Shown here piece by piece: positions 52,614 to 61,462 of a stretch of 64,000 bases of DNA. Made by a program: the position numbers and the translations under genes. Each line of letters starts with the position of its first letter. Position 1 is the stretch's first letter. The DNA is from Flavobacteriaceae bacterium UJ101 (GTDB taxonomy: Bacteria > Bacteroidota > Bacteroidia > Flavobacteriales > UJ101), in the NCBI GenBank assembly GCA_001880285.1, contig CP016269.1, positions 2,552,501 through 2,616,500 of the forward strand, in the 5' to 3' direction. The notes beneath the pieces are model-generated. The model was not told where the DNA came from. It worked only from the letters and a program-made list of their open reading frames with translations, and did no database searches.

Positions 52614-52648
52614 AAAAAGAGACTGAAAAAAATTTCCAATCTCTTTTT
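52614..52648 (-). terminator. Terminator after alpha-amylase gene
   Basis: AAAAAGAGA (52614-52622) pairs with TCTCTTTTT (52640-52648), with inner GAAA/TTTC pairing. It follows the amylase stop on the - strand and precedes the Nif3 promoter. Confidence 0.75.
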
Positions 52649-52674
52649 AAGTAATATAGAAAAGTGAAATGTAA

Positions 52675-54051
52675 TTACTTAATTGACCATACTGAGTAAC
52701 TTTTAGGGGGGGTCTGAATTTTTACCCATCCATTTCCTTGTGTTGTTGGTTGCCAGTTTGAGTGTCCGGTATAATCTTTTATTATAGTGTTATTCCAATT
52801 GGTTTGAATCCATCTTTCTTGCCAATAATCAGCATTGTTGATATAAATGATTAACCCTGCTTTTTCAGCATGACCGTTTCTTTTTGCAATGTATTCATCA
52901 TGATCAGTCCATAAGTTTGTTGTAGATCCTGCTGCTAAATTATTATGGATCCAAATAAGGTTGTTTAAACGTTCTTTATCAAGCCATTCTTCATAGTCTT
53001 GATAGAAGATAGTAGGATAACCTTCATGAGTTAAAATATAGGCATAAGCTAACATTTTATTCCAAATTTCATCTGTGTCATGATTGGTCACAAATGTTAC
53101 AGCTTTAAAAGGGTTTCGTTTTAAGAGCATGTCGTTGTTTAGTTTTGTAAGATCATTATTATCAAATGCAGCATCCATAGCATAATAACAAGCAAAATCA
53201 AAAGCAGTAGAATTGGCTGCATTTGCCCATGATTCTAGCGTACTGGCATTACCATCCCATAATTCTCCTACTGAGAAACCACCATTGTGATTAAGCCATT
53301 CTTTTACAACCCAAGGTTCAAATCCTTTTACAAAGTCAAAACGCCATCCGTCAAAACCGATATCATTCATATAAAATTTTGCAACCGATTCATCAGAACG
53401 CCATAACCAGTCTTGAACATAACTTTTATGATGACATAAATCTGGGAATCCTCCAAAAACACCCGTATCATTTGAATGAGAATCATTTGGATGAAAATCA
53501 TATTGTGTACGTGTGAATTTACCTGAAGCAATTTCAGTAAAATCAGTCCATGTTTTAGTACCTGTAAAAATATTATCTTCTTGTTTATCTGCTCCAGAAT
53601 TATGATTTATAACAATGTCTGCAATAACAGCAATATTATGATTATGAGCATTGGCAACTAAGTTTCGTAATTCGTCTTCTGAGCCAAAGCGGGTTTCGGT
53701 AGAACCCTTTTGATCATATTTTCCTAAATCGAAGTAATCATAAGGATCATATCCCATAGAAGTAGCTCCATTCATAGCTTTTGAAGCGGGAGGGAGCCAA
53801 ATCGCATCGATACCAGCTTGTTCCCAATCTCCAATTTTTTGAGAGACTGTATTCCACCAATTTCCACCAGCAGGGACATCCCAATAGAAAGCTTGCATCA
53901 TAACCTTACTACCAGTATTCAAGATCGTTCTTGAACTTTTAGTAGGTGCTATAGCTGTTGATTCAGTTGTTATTTCGTTTGTATCATCATTACAATTAGT
54001 TGTTATGATACTGAGTAAAATAGAAAAAGTAAGTAAGTTTATTCTTTTCAT
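52675..54051 (-). CDS. Alpha-amylase family (GH13) lipoprotein
   Basis: A 458-residue starch-degrading enzyme. From ATG 54051 (MKRINLLTFSILLSI) a lipoprotein signal ends at TTNC, so it is probably anchored at the envelope. (beta/alpha)8 motifs: DIVINHNSG, GFDGWRFDFVKG (nucleophile Asp), SVGELWDG (acid/base Glu) and FVTNHDTDE (third Asp). Segment MQAFYWDVPAGGNWWN and the compact size suggest a bacterial alpha-amylase of the plant/archaeal-like GH13 subfamilies. No SusC/SusD pair is nearby, so it is not a classical polysaccharide-utilisation locus. A 16-bp perfect palindrome lies 30 bp upstream. Confidence 0.93.
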   Translation of the reverse strand: MKRINLLTFSILLSIITTNCNDDTNEITTESTAIAPTKSSRTILNTGSKVMMQAFYWDVPAGGNWWNTVSQKIGDWEQAGIDAIWLPPASKAMNGATSMGYDPYDYFDLGKYDQKGSTETRFGSEDELRNLVANAHNHNIAVIADIVINHNSGADKQEDNIFTGTKTWTDFTEIASGKFTRTQYDFHPNDSHSNDTGVFGGFPDLCHHKSYVQDWLWRSDESVAKFYMNDIGFDGWRFDFVKGFEPWVVKEWLNHNGGFSVGELWDGNASTLESWANAANSTAFDFACYYAMDAAFDNNDLTKLNNDMLLKRNPFKAVTFVTNHDTDEIWNKMLAYAYILTHEGYPTIFYQDYEEWLDKERLNNLIWIHNNLAAGSTTNLWTDHDEYIAKRNGHAEKAGLIIYINNADYWQERWIQTNWNNTIIKDYTGHSNWQPTTQGNGWVKIQTPPKSYSVWSIK

Positions 54052-54081
54052 TGTGAAATTTTTGTTAAAGATATGAAAAAA

Positions 54082-54097
54082 ATACATAATTATGTAT
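54082..54097. promoter_or_regulatory. Perfect 16-bp palindrome upstream of amylase gene
   Basis: ATACATAATTATGTAT lies in the 107-bp divergent gap between amylase (start 54051) and lpxK (start 54159). A perfect 16-bp dyad is a reasonable operator candidate. Confidence 0.5.
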
Positions 54098-54158
54098 GTA
54101 GTATTTGATAATTATGTTTATTAGTGAATTTGTAAATACTTTACTATTTTAGCAACCT

Positions 54159-55181
54159 ATGTTATTAAAAAAGTTAAGGTTAATATTATTCCCATTATCG
54201 ATATTGTATGGATGCATAATGTATTTTAGGAATTTGTTATATGATAAGGGGATATTTAAATCGACTTCTTTTGGTATTCCAATCATCTGTATAGGAAACT
54301 TGAGTGTGGGAGGTACTGGAAAAACACCGCATACAGAATATTTGGTACGTTTATTAAAAAGAAATTATCATATTGCTATATTAAGTAGGGGTTATGGTAG
54401 AAAGAGTAAAGGGTATATTTTGAGTAACGAAGAAGCTACTGCTGAAACATTGGGAGATGAACCTTTACAATTTTATTCAAAATTTGGAGAAGAAATAATC
54501 GTAGCTGTTGATGAGAATAGAGTAGAAGGGGTACAAAATTTAATTCGAGATGTAAATCCAGAGATTGTTTTGTTGGATGATGCTTTTCAACATCGCGCTA
54601 TTAAGGCAGGTTTTTATATTCTTTTAACACCTTATGAAGATTTATTTACGGATGATTACATTTTACCTGCAGGTAATTTGCGAGAGTCTAGAAAAGGGGT
54701 GGAACGAGCTAATATTGTAGTAGTGACAAAATGTCCGAATGAATTAAATTTAAAAAATAAAAATATAATAATCAGTAATATAAATAGTTTATCTAAAGTA
54801 AAAGTTTATTTCTCTTCTGTTGAGTATGATAATAAAATTTATGGTGTTGATGAATTGGATTTAGAATCTATTTATGGTCAAAAAATAGTAATGGTGACAG
54901 GGATAGCTAATCCAAAACCTATGGTTGAGTACTTAAAAGATAAAGTTCAAATTGAAGAACATTTGGCTTTTTCAGATCACTATAATTTTACTGAAAAAGA
55001 GGTATCTTTGATTAAAGAAAAAGCAAAAGATAAACTAATTCTTACAACTGAAAAAGATTATATGAGGTTACAACAATTTGAGTTCTTAAGAGAAAATTTA
55101 TATTATTTGCCAATTCAGATTAGGATGGATAAACCGAATGAATTTAATCAAGAAATACAACAATTTATCAATCGTTTTTAA
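54159..55181 (+). CDS. lpxK: Tetraacyldisaccharide 4'-kinase
   Basis: Phosphorylates the 4' position of the lipid A precursor at the inner membrane. The 340-residue product has the N-terminal membrane helix (LRLILFPLSILYGCIMYF), P-loop CIGNLSVGGTGKTPHTEYLV, ILSRGYGRKSKGY and VLLDDAFQHRAIK, the last being the catalytic D-D-x-x-Q-H region. Length is normal. The 3' end overlaps the convergent MscS gene by 14 bp. Confidence 0.95.
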   Translation: MLLKKLRLILFPLSILYGCIMYFRNLLYDKGIFKSTSFGIPIICIGNLSVGGTGKTPHTEYLVRLLKRNYHIAILSRGYGRKSKGYILSNEEATAETLGDEPLQFYSKFGEEIIVAVDENRVEGVQNLIRDVNPEIVLLDDAFQHRAIKAGFYILLTPYEDLFTDDYILPAGNLRESRKGVERANIVVVTKCPNELNLKNKNIIISNINSLSKVKVYFSSVEYDNKIYGVDELDLESIYGQKIVMVTGIANPKPMVEYLKDKVQIEEHLAFSDHYNFTEKEVSLIKEKAKDKLILTTEKDYMRLQQFEFLRENLYYLPIQIRMDKPNEFNQEIQQFINRF

Positions 55182-56055
55182 TATCGTAGATGCCTGCTTG
55201 CCTGAAAGCTTTTTTAGAAGCTTCTGTAACATCTCCTTCAAATCCTTTTTCATAACGAGTGTCCAACACATATGCTTTAATTTTAACATTAGTAGAAGGA
55301 TTACTATGAAAATGATCAAAAAATAGAATGGTAATGGGTTTGTCTAAATTTAAAAAACGAGAAGTAGCTGCAGCTTCGTAAGCAATTTTTCTTACTTGTT
55401 CAACATTAATATTAATGGGCAACCATAAGTTGACGACAACCATACAGTCTAAAGCTCCAGCATTTGCATTTGAAATATTATCGCTAATGATAGTTGAATT
55501 AGGAATGGTAACCAAATTATCGTCTAATGTATTAATTTGAGTGTTTCTTAAACCAATATTGACTACTTCTCCGTAATTCCCTTTAATGTTGATGCGATCT
55601 CCAATTTGAAAAGGTTTGTCTAAAATAATTAAAATTCCTCCAAAAATATTTTTAAGAATATCTTGTAAGGCGAAACCTAATGCTATAGACAGTGAAGCCA
55701 AACCGGCATATACTTTTTCTGCTGTTGGTTCAAATAGTGTAAAAATAAGAGCATTAATACCGATAATCCATATTAAAATATTGATTACCGGTTGAGCACG
55801 AAGAATTTTTAAACGATGACGATTAAATTTATTAACCAATTTGTCAAATAACCAATCAACTGTTTTGATAGAACCCCAAATTAAAATTAAAACCACTATA
55901 ACGGTTAAAATAATAGTAGGAGAAATAAAATCAGTAGCCTTGTCTAAGGCATCACTTACATTATTGGAAACATCTCCAACAGTTTCTTTTACTTGATCTT
56001 GAGCAAGAAAAAAGCTTGAAATAAATAAAAATATAGAGGATAATGGTGTTTTCAT
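55168..56055 (-). CDS. Small mechanosensitive channel (MscS family)
   Basis: A 295-residue inner-membrane channel. Signal-like N-terminus (LFISSFFLAQ), three membrane helices (~46-68, ~90-110 and the pore helix ~118-145: GLASLSIALGFALQDILKN) and the beta domain (FQIGDRINIKGNYGEVVNIGLRNT, LVTIPNSTII). It is 2 bp after the ATPase gene, so the two are co-transcribed. It should release osmolytes under hypo-osmotic shock. The tail overlaps lpxK antisense. Confidence 0.94.
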   Translation of the reverse strand: MKTPLSSIFLFISSFFLAQDQVKETVGDVSNNVSDALDKATDFISPTIILTVIVVLILIWGSIKTVDWLFDKLVNKFNRHRLKILRAQPVINILIWIIGINALIFTLFEPTAEKVYAGLASLSIALGFALQDILKNIFGGILIILDKPFQIGDRINIKGNYGEVVNIGLRNTQINTLDDNLVTIPNSTIISDNISNANAGALDCMVVVNLWLPININVEQVRKIAYEAAATSRFLNLDKPITILFFDHFHSNPSTNVKIKAYVLDTRYEKGFEGDVTEASKKAFRQAGIYDIKND

Positions 56056-56057
56056 TG

Positions 56058-57221
56058 TTATTTAAAATTTCGGTTTAAAATACTGTGCATAAGACTCTTT
56101 AAATCGGAATGATATAAAAGATTAATAGTGATTTCTTTTTGATTTGAAATGAGAATTAAATTTTTCTCAAGTAAATTTTCAATAGAAAGACGGATGGACT
56201 TACTAGAGTTTCTAAAAATATCTTTTATATCTTTTTGAGATAGAGCACCGTGTTGCATAACAGCTTCTAATATAAAAAGTTCATCTAAAGATAGATCACC
56301 AATTTCGGTGTTTTCAAATGGTTTGATGTATACGTTTTTGTCGACAAGACGTATAGCAGAATTTTTCATAAAGAGTAAAGCTCTTGATATGTTTCCATTA
56401 GAAAAATCATGAAGTTTTGTTAAATAGTAGTTCTTTAAAATAGTTTGTTTTTCCTCAGAAGAAGCATTTTTCAATTTATTATTCAAATTGGTATTAGGGG
56501 TTTTAGGCTTTAGATAAATAATTTCATATCCTTCATTACGTTTAAAAAATAAATCGGTTATAATTTGTTGACTGATAGGTTTTAAGTGAATAACATGATT
56601 AAAATTTGAAGATAATGAGAAAACACGATCTAAGTAATACAAACCATAGGAACTAATAGAGCCAATCCAAAATATTTTTTCTTTAGTGCTATGCATAAAA
56701 AGAAGAAAATCTTCTAATAAAGTAAAACCGTGTATTTTGCGAACAAATAAATGTTCAATATTTTCAAAAATAATAACATGTTCTTCTTCTGAAGACAATA
56801 TGTGTTTTTGAATATCAGTTAGTTTAGTAGCCTCTTTTATATTCAATTTTTCAGAAAGAATAGAGACTAAAGCTTTATGGTTTGACACAGGAGTACTGCT
56901 TTCAATCACTTTTGCATGAGGGAAATAAGCTGTACCACTTAATAGAAAAGAAGTAACTCCTGATCCTAATTCACCTGTAATTAATAAATTGTCTTTTGTT
57001 ATTTGCCAATTGTCATAAGCTGTTTTTAATAATTTTAATTCATGTTCTCTTCCTAAAATCTGTTCGATACTTTGTACAGAATATAAAGAAAAACGTGATG
57101 TATATTCAATAGGTAAATTAATTTCTTCTTGAACTTCTTCGATACTATTTTGATGTTCTTCTTGGAGTAATCCTATTTTATTTAATAAACGAGCTTTAAA
57201 ATAATCAAAATTATATTTCAT
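56058..57221 (-). CDS. P-loop NTPase-like protein with degenerate Walker motifs, paired with MscS
   Basis: From ATG 57221 (MKYNFDYFKARLL) 387 residues are made. The layout follows AAA/STAND-type ATPases: linker (SIEQILGREHELKLLKTA), P-loop region LLITGELGSGVTSFLLSG, Walker B region EEHVIIFENIEHLF, and a C-terminal winged helix (LDELFILEAVMQHGALSQKD). The Walker A lysine is Val (GELGSGVTS) and Walker B reads FEN for the usual D-E pair. ATP hydrolysis seems unlikely. Its role with the channel gene (2 bp downstream) is unknown. Confidence 0.85.
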   Translation of the reverse strand: MKYNFDYFKARLLNKIGLLQEEHQNSIEEVQEEINLPIEYTSRFSLYSVQSIEQILGREHELKLLKTAYDNWQITKDNLLITGELGSGVTSFLLSGTAYFPHAKVIESSTPVSNHKALVSILSEKLNIKEATKLTDIQKHILSSEEEHVIIFENIEHLFVRKIHGFTLLEDFLLFMHSTKEKIFWIGSISSYGLYYLDRVFSLSSNFNHVIHLKPISQQIITDLFFKRNEGYEIIYLKPKTPNTNLNNKLKNASSEEKQTILKNYYLTKLHDFSNGNISRALLFMKNSAIRLVDKNVYIKPFENTEIGDLSLDELFILEAVMQHGALSQKDIKDIFRNSSKSIRLSIENLLEKNLILISNQKEITINLLYHSDLKSLMHSILNRNFK

Positions 57222-57454
57222 AAAGCTAAAATACGAAATCTTAGCAAAAGGGAACATGAGATAAATTTAAGGTTTGTTTTTTTCAGTTTCAATAAGTTTA
57301 TTGTAGGGTTAATGAACTGTAATTTTAGTAAATGAATAGGTAATTCAACTATGTATATAGTTGTTTTGTCTAAAATGAAATATATTATATTGTGCTTAAG
57401 TACACTAATAGTTAAGTTTGCCCAATTGAATTAAATTAAAATAATAAGGAAAGT

Positions 57455-58102
57455 ATGAGGACAAATTTATTTTTTATAATATTAGTTCTATTGGGACTAA
57501 ATATTATGGCGCAAGTAGGGGTGAATACGAGTAATCCTTCCGTTACTTTGGATATTAAGGGTACAAATGATGGAGGAGCAGTAACGTCAAAAGATGGAAT
57601 AGTTGTACCTATTGTGAATGATTTAACCACTAATGGATCTGTTGTGGGGCAAATGGTGTTTTTAAATCAGAATATAGGATCGAATTTTATTAAAGGATTT
57701 CATTATTGGTCAGGAAGTGAGTGGATTAGAATTCTTAATGTTTCAAATACAGATATAGGAGAAGGGTTAGAAATAATTGATGGGAAACTAAAAGCGACAG
57801 GAGAGGCTGCTCCTAAATTAGTAAGTGCTGGATCATTAACAAGTGATCAAATACCTACGGGTTTTAATGGTGTTTTTATGTCAGATGGAAATTTTAGATA
57901 TAATTTAATAATGCCTACTCAAGGTGATTTTATTGGAGAGATCTTTATTATAAGGAATAATGCAGGTTTTACCTCTACGCTTAGCGCAGATAATACAGAT
58001 ATGAGTGCTTCTTTAACATTAGGTGGATATTTAAGTGCAAGTCCTACTCCTGGAGAAGCTTTTATATGGTCAGGAGATAAGTGGCTTCACCTGACAAATT
58101 AA
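57455..58102 (+). CDS. Secreted VGIG-type surface protein (copy 2 of 3)
   Basis: A 215-residue exported protein: signal peptide 1-20 (LLGLNIMAQ), then QVGVNTSNPSVTLDIKG, SKDGIVVPIVND and KGFHYWSGSEWIRIL, the module shared with 38679 and 58346. A C-terminal segment (NLIMPTQGDFIGEIFIIRNNAG, EAFIWSGDKWLHL) looks like a beta-rich head. No enzyme motif. The leader contains a 28-bp element also found near 29814. Confidence 0.83.
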   Translation: MRTNLFFIILVLLGLNIMAQVGVNTSNPSVTLDIKGTNDGGAVTSKDGIVVPIVNDLTTNGSVVGQMVFLNQNIGSNFIKGFHYWSGSEWIRILNVSNTDIGEGLEIIDGKLKATGEAAPKLVSAGSLTSDQIPTGFNGVFMSDGNFRYNLIMPTQGDFIGEIFIIRNNAGFTSTLSADNTDMSASLTLGGYLSASPTPGEAFIWSGDKWLHLTN

Positions 58103-58345
58103 GAAAAGATTAATTGAAAAGTTGAAATAGAAACTTATGATATATTTTGGCAATTCTAGATAGATTAATGATCAGGTAAGATGAATGCTTAAAATACAAT
58201 GAATACTTTATATTGATTGTTAATCGATGATTAATGTTGATTCGACTAATATATTATAGTTATTCATAGAGTGAGAGTGTTTCATGTATACATTTTCATT
58301 AAAAAAAGATAAATTGCTTTATAATTAACGAAATGAAGGTGAAAT

Positions 58346-59191
58346 ATGAAAAAATTATTATTAGGAACGTTATTAGTGACTTTTAGTGTTATGATAAGTG
58401 CTCAAGTAGGAATAGGGACGGGAACGCCTGATTCTTCTGCAATTTTAGACTTAGCAGCTACCAATAAGGGATTATTATTAACAAGAGTTGCATTAACAGG
58501 TACAGATGATGTAACAACAATTCCAAGTCCAAAAGCAGGATTAATTATTTTAAATACGGCTAATGCTGCCATAGGAACACCAACAGAAGTTGAAACCAAT
58601 CAAATTTATGGATATGATGGAACACAATGGGTGAAATTAGTTAATGAAAAAACATTGAGTGAAGAGCTAGGAGATATAAAAATACCTCAATTAGGTGGGT
58701 ATGCTTACTATGGTGGCTCTCAGGCAATGACAGAACTTTCAGGAAATATAAATGAAATTAATTTTACAAGTGGATCTGATACTGAAGAATTATTTTCAGA
58801 AGGTATATTAAAAAGAGTTTCGAGTTCTAATAGTCGTTTTGAAGTAATGACTGCTGGGAATTATGTGTTTTCAGGTTTTTTAAATTGGTTGATGTCAGGG
58901 GTTCCTGCAGGGAGTCCAACATATTGGACAGCAGGAGTACAAAAATCATCAGATGGAGGATCTACATGGAGCTATATGACAGGGATACGTTGTCCTTATC
59001 TTGAAGAATATAGAGGTCTAACAGTACCATGTAATTATTCAGGAGTAGGAGTATTGGCTGTAGGAGATATTATACGTTTTACTGCTCAAAGAAGGAATGG
59101 TAGTATACCCACTTTAGTGAGTGTTACAGCTTCTACTCCTTTAGGAATTCCTTATAGTGCAGGATTTAACGCAACTGTTTATACAAATTAG
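58346..59191 (+). CDS. Secreted VGIG-type surface protein (copy 3 of 3)
   Basis: A 281-residue exported protein: signal peptide 1-20 (TFSVMISAQ), then QVGIGTGTPDSSAILDL, TNKGLLLTRVALTG and YGYDGTQWVKL. The ~160-residue remainder (MTELSGNINEINFTSG to GFNATVYTN) resembles a C1q/TNF-like or tail-fibre head with strands NYVFSGFLNWLM and IRFTAQRRNG. It is 243 bp after copy 2 and ends at a terminator. Function unknown; surface location inferred. Confidence 0.83.
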   Translation: MKKLLLGTLLVTFSVMISAQVGIGTGTPDSSAILDLAATNKGLLLTRVALTGTDDVTTIPSPKAGLIILNTANAAIGTPTEVETNQIYGYDGTQWVKLVNEKTLSEELGDIKIPQLGGYAYYGGSQAMTELSGNINEINFTSGSDTEELFSEGILKRVSSSNSRFEVMTAGNYVFSGFLNWLMSGVPAGSPTYWTAGVQKSSDGGSTWSYMTGIRCPYLEEYRGLTVPCNYSGVGVLAVGDIIRFTAQRRNGSIPTLVSVTASTPLGIPYSAGFNATVYTN

Positions 59192-59210
59192 AAATATTTT
59201 TTAACAAATA

Positions 59211-59240
59211 AAAAGCCTTGTAACATGCTACAAGGCTTTT
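59211..59240. terminator. Rho-independent terminator
   Basis: AAAAGCCTTGTA (59211-59222) pairs with TACAAGGCTTTT (59229-59240) across a 6-base loop; works for both convergent genes. Confidence 0.92.
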
Positions 59241-59284
59241 CCCCCACTTGTATAAATAAATTTATTTACTAATCTTGTTATATT

Positions 59285-59788
59285 TTACTTCATTGACAAC
59301 TGAGTGTCTCTTATTGAACGATCAATTCTTGAAAGCATACGGTCAAAAAATTCACCAGCTAATTGTATCGTTTTTACATTTTTAGGTTTTGGAGTACCAT
59401 CTTTCTTAAACCAATGAGCCTCTGGTTGTCTATATCCAAACGTTGGACTTTTTATTTGGTAAACAATAGGCTTAGCTATCATTTTACTATCTCTAAATTT
59501 AAATTCTATAGCATATTGCATACTGTAGCATTCTTTACCTTTTTTCTCACAAGCTGCATCTGGAGCATAACCTTTTAATTTTAAATATTTTCCATGAGCA
59601 TCAGCTACAATAGCATTTTTTGGTTCCATAAAGTTTATATTAACCCAATCACGTAATTCAGAATGGATTTCTTCTGCCTTATAATTTTCATAAGTGAAAA
59701 TTTCGTAATTTAATCCTTCTACGGAAAATTTGAACTGGCTAAAGCTTACAATCGGTAAACAGATTAGCAATAATAATAGTTTTTTCAT
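59285..59788 (-). CDS. Exported protein of unknown function (DUF4468-like)
   Basis: A 167-residue exported protein: signal peptide 1-18 (LLLLLICLPIVSFSQ). Conserved-looking core: KFSVEGLNYEIFTYENYKAEEI, VNINFMEPKNAIVADAHGKYLKLKGY and QYAIEFKFRDSKMIA. The strand pattern recalls the DUF4468 TBP-like fold, without certainty. Two cysteines (CEKKGKEC) may form a disulfide. Confidence 0.65.
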   Translation of the reverse strand: MKKLLLLLICLPIVSFSQFKFSVEGLNYEIFTYENYKAEEIHSELRDWVNINFMEPKNAIVADAHGKYLKLKGYAPDAACEKKGKECYSMQYAIEFKFRDSKMIAKPIVYQIKSPTFGYRQPEAHWFKKDGTPKPKNVKTIQLAGEFFDRMLSRIDRSIRDTQLSMK

Positions 59789-59883
59789 TTGTGTATATTT
59801 TAGTGCGTTGTTGATTAATTTATATCTAAATTACAACGAAATAATAGTTTTTAAATAAATAATAGATATTTGGTATAAATATG

Positions 59884-59891
59884 TATTTTTG
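59884..59891 (+). promoter_or_regulatory. Putative -7 box of the deoxynucleoside kinase gene
   Basis: TATTTTTG, 32 bp before the ATG at 59924. Confidence 0.5.
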
Positions 59892-59923
59892 TGGTATTAT
59901 TTAATCGATAAACCTCATAAAGG

Positions 59924-60538
59924 ATGCATGTAGCGGTAGCTGGAAATATTGGAGCAGGGAAGACCACATTGACAAAATTATTAGCAAAACATTATAAATG
60001 GGAACCTCATTTTGAAGATGTAGAAACCAATCCTTATTTAAATGATTTTTATGATGATATGAGTCGTTGGTCATTTAATTTGCAAGTATATTTTTTGAAT
60101 AGTCGCTTTTCTCAAATAAAAAGTATCCGTGAGAGTGGTAAAAAAATAATTCAAGATAGAACTATCTACGAAGATTCTCATATTTTCGCACCTAATCTAT
60201 ATGAAATGGGGTTGATGAGTGAACGTGATTTTAGTAATTATAAATCATTATTTGAATTAATGGAGAGTTTTGTAGAAGCTCCTGATTTATTAATTTATTT
60301 AAGAGGTTCTATTTCCACATTGGTTAGTCAAATACATAAAAGGGGTCGTGATTATGAAAATTCAATTAGTATAGATTACTTGTCGCGATTAAATGATCGT
60401 TATGAAGAGTGGATAAAAGGGTATAATAAAGGGAAACTTTTGATTATCGATATCGATAATCTGGATTTTGTTGACAAAAAAGAAGATTTAGGATTAGTAG
60501 TTGATAAAATAGAAGCTGAGATTCATGGTTTGTTTTAA
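59924..60538 (+). CDS. Deoxynucleoside kinase
   Basis: A 204-residue kinase of the dNK/dGK-dAK family, phosphorylating deoxynucleosides in salvage. Walker A VAGNIGAGKTT (residues ~5-15), base-binding DVETNPYLNDFYDD, DRTIYEDSHIFA (ERS-like motif) and LID-type RGRDYE. Substrate preference cannot be assigned. A terminator follows. Confidence 0.93.
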   Translation: MHVAVAGNIGAGKTTLTKLLAKHYKWEPHFEDVETNPYLNDFYDDMSRWSFNLQVYFLNSRFSQIKSIRESGKKIIQDRTIYEDSHIFAPNLYEMGLMSERDFSNYKSLFELMESFVEAPDLLIYLRGSISTLVSQIHKRGRDYENSISIDYLSRLNDRYEEWIKGYNKGKLLIIDIDNLDFVDKKEDLGLVVDKIEAEIHGLF

Positions 60539-60562
60539 TTAAATAACCATTATATATAAAAG

Positions 60563-60600
60563 AGGCGGAAGTATAATCTACTTACGCCTTTTTCTTTTTT
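60563..60600 (+). terminator. Rho-independent terminator after dNK
   Basis: AGGCGgAAGTA (60563-60573) pairs with TACTTaCGCCT (60579-60589), followed by TTTTTCTTTTTT. Confidence 0.85.
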
Positions 60601-60641
60601 ATAAGGTGTGTATTTATTATTTAAACCTTATTAATTTATAC

Positions 60642-61367
60642 TTATTTTGAGGAACCACCTAGAACAGAATTTAAAATTCCTGCAGGATTATTTCGAGTTG
60701 TATTTTCAGCATCTTCTACAACATTAAATAAACCATCTACTAGTTGTTGTGTAACGGCTCCATTTAAATTTTGTGTTAAAGAAGTGCTTTGATTACCTCC
60801 TAAAACAGATCCTAAGATAGAATTTAAAGCATTGTTTCCACCAAGAGCGTTTCCTAATAAATTATTAACACCCAATTGATCCATTTGAGAAGATACAACA
60901 GGTGATATAGCATCCACTAATTGTGTGTAAGATTTATCTTTTAAAAATTGTGTGGCAGCACCTTTTCCTCCTGAAATGATGTTAATAGCATCCTGTGGAG
61001 TCATACTATTGATAGCATTTTCAACAATAGGTTTTGCTGTAGAAACAGAAGCACTGGCTATTTGACCTATCATAGCTTCTTCTTGATCTACAATCTGATT
61101 AAGTCCTAAATCAGTTAATTTTGAATTAATATCTTTTAATTCTTTTGGCATTGCTGCTTGAATTAGGGCGTTAGATAGAAAATTTTGGGAATCTCCGAAA
61201 ATATTTAAAGCATTGTTTAATCCTCCATTTAAAGTATTCTGAACTGTGCTTAATGCTACATTTGAATTTCCCAATGTAGTTCCAGTAGAAGTTCCCATAG
61301 TAGAACAGCTTGTTGCTCCTAGAAGAATTCCTCCAATTAAAGCAAATTGTACGATGTTGTTTTTCAT
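60642..61367 (-). CDS. DUF4197 lipoprotein
   Basis: A 241-residue lipoprotein (GGILLGATSCSTMG, Cys ~21). The DUF4197 domain spans ~40-240: LNGGLNNALNIFGD, FLSNALIQAAMP, NSMTPQDAINIISGGKGAATQFL and PVVSSQMDQLG are family-typical. The function of DUF4197 is unknown. Divergent from the DUF1684 gene with a 95-bp gap. Confidence 0.9.
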   Translation of the reverse strand: MKNNIVQFALIGGILLGATSCSTMGTSTGTTLGNSNVALSTVQNTLNGGLNNALNIFGDSQNFLSNALIQAAMPKELKDINSKLTDLGLNQIVDQEEAMIGQIASASVSTAKPIVENAINSMTPQDAINIISGGKGAATQFLKDKSYTQLVDAISPVVSSQMDQLGVNNLLGNALGGNNALNSILGSVLGGNQSTSLTQNLNGAVTQQLVDGLFNVVEDAENTTRNNPAGILNSVLGGSSK

Positions 61368-61462
61368 TTATAATTATTATTTTTTTATGTTCAATTCAAA
61401 AATGAGACCAAAATAGTAAGGAAGCTTGGTATTTTTTGTATTTTTAAATTAAAATTCGACTT

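Noticed and set aside
52675-54051. Polysaccharide utilisation locus
   Set aside because: The amylase has no SusC/SusD homologues or hybrid regulator beside it.
38679-59191. Prophage tail-fibre genes for the VGIG-type proteins
   Set aside because: All three have signal peptides and no phage structural, lysis or integrase genes are near.
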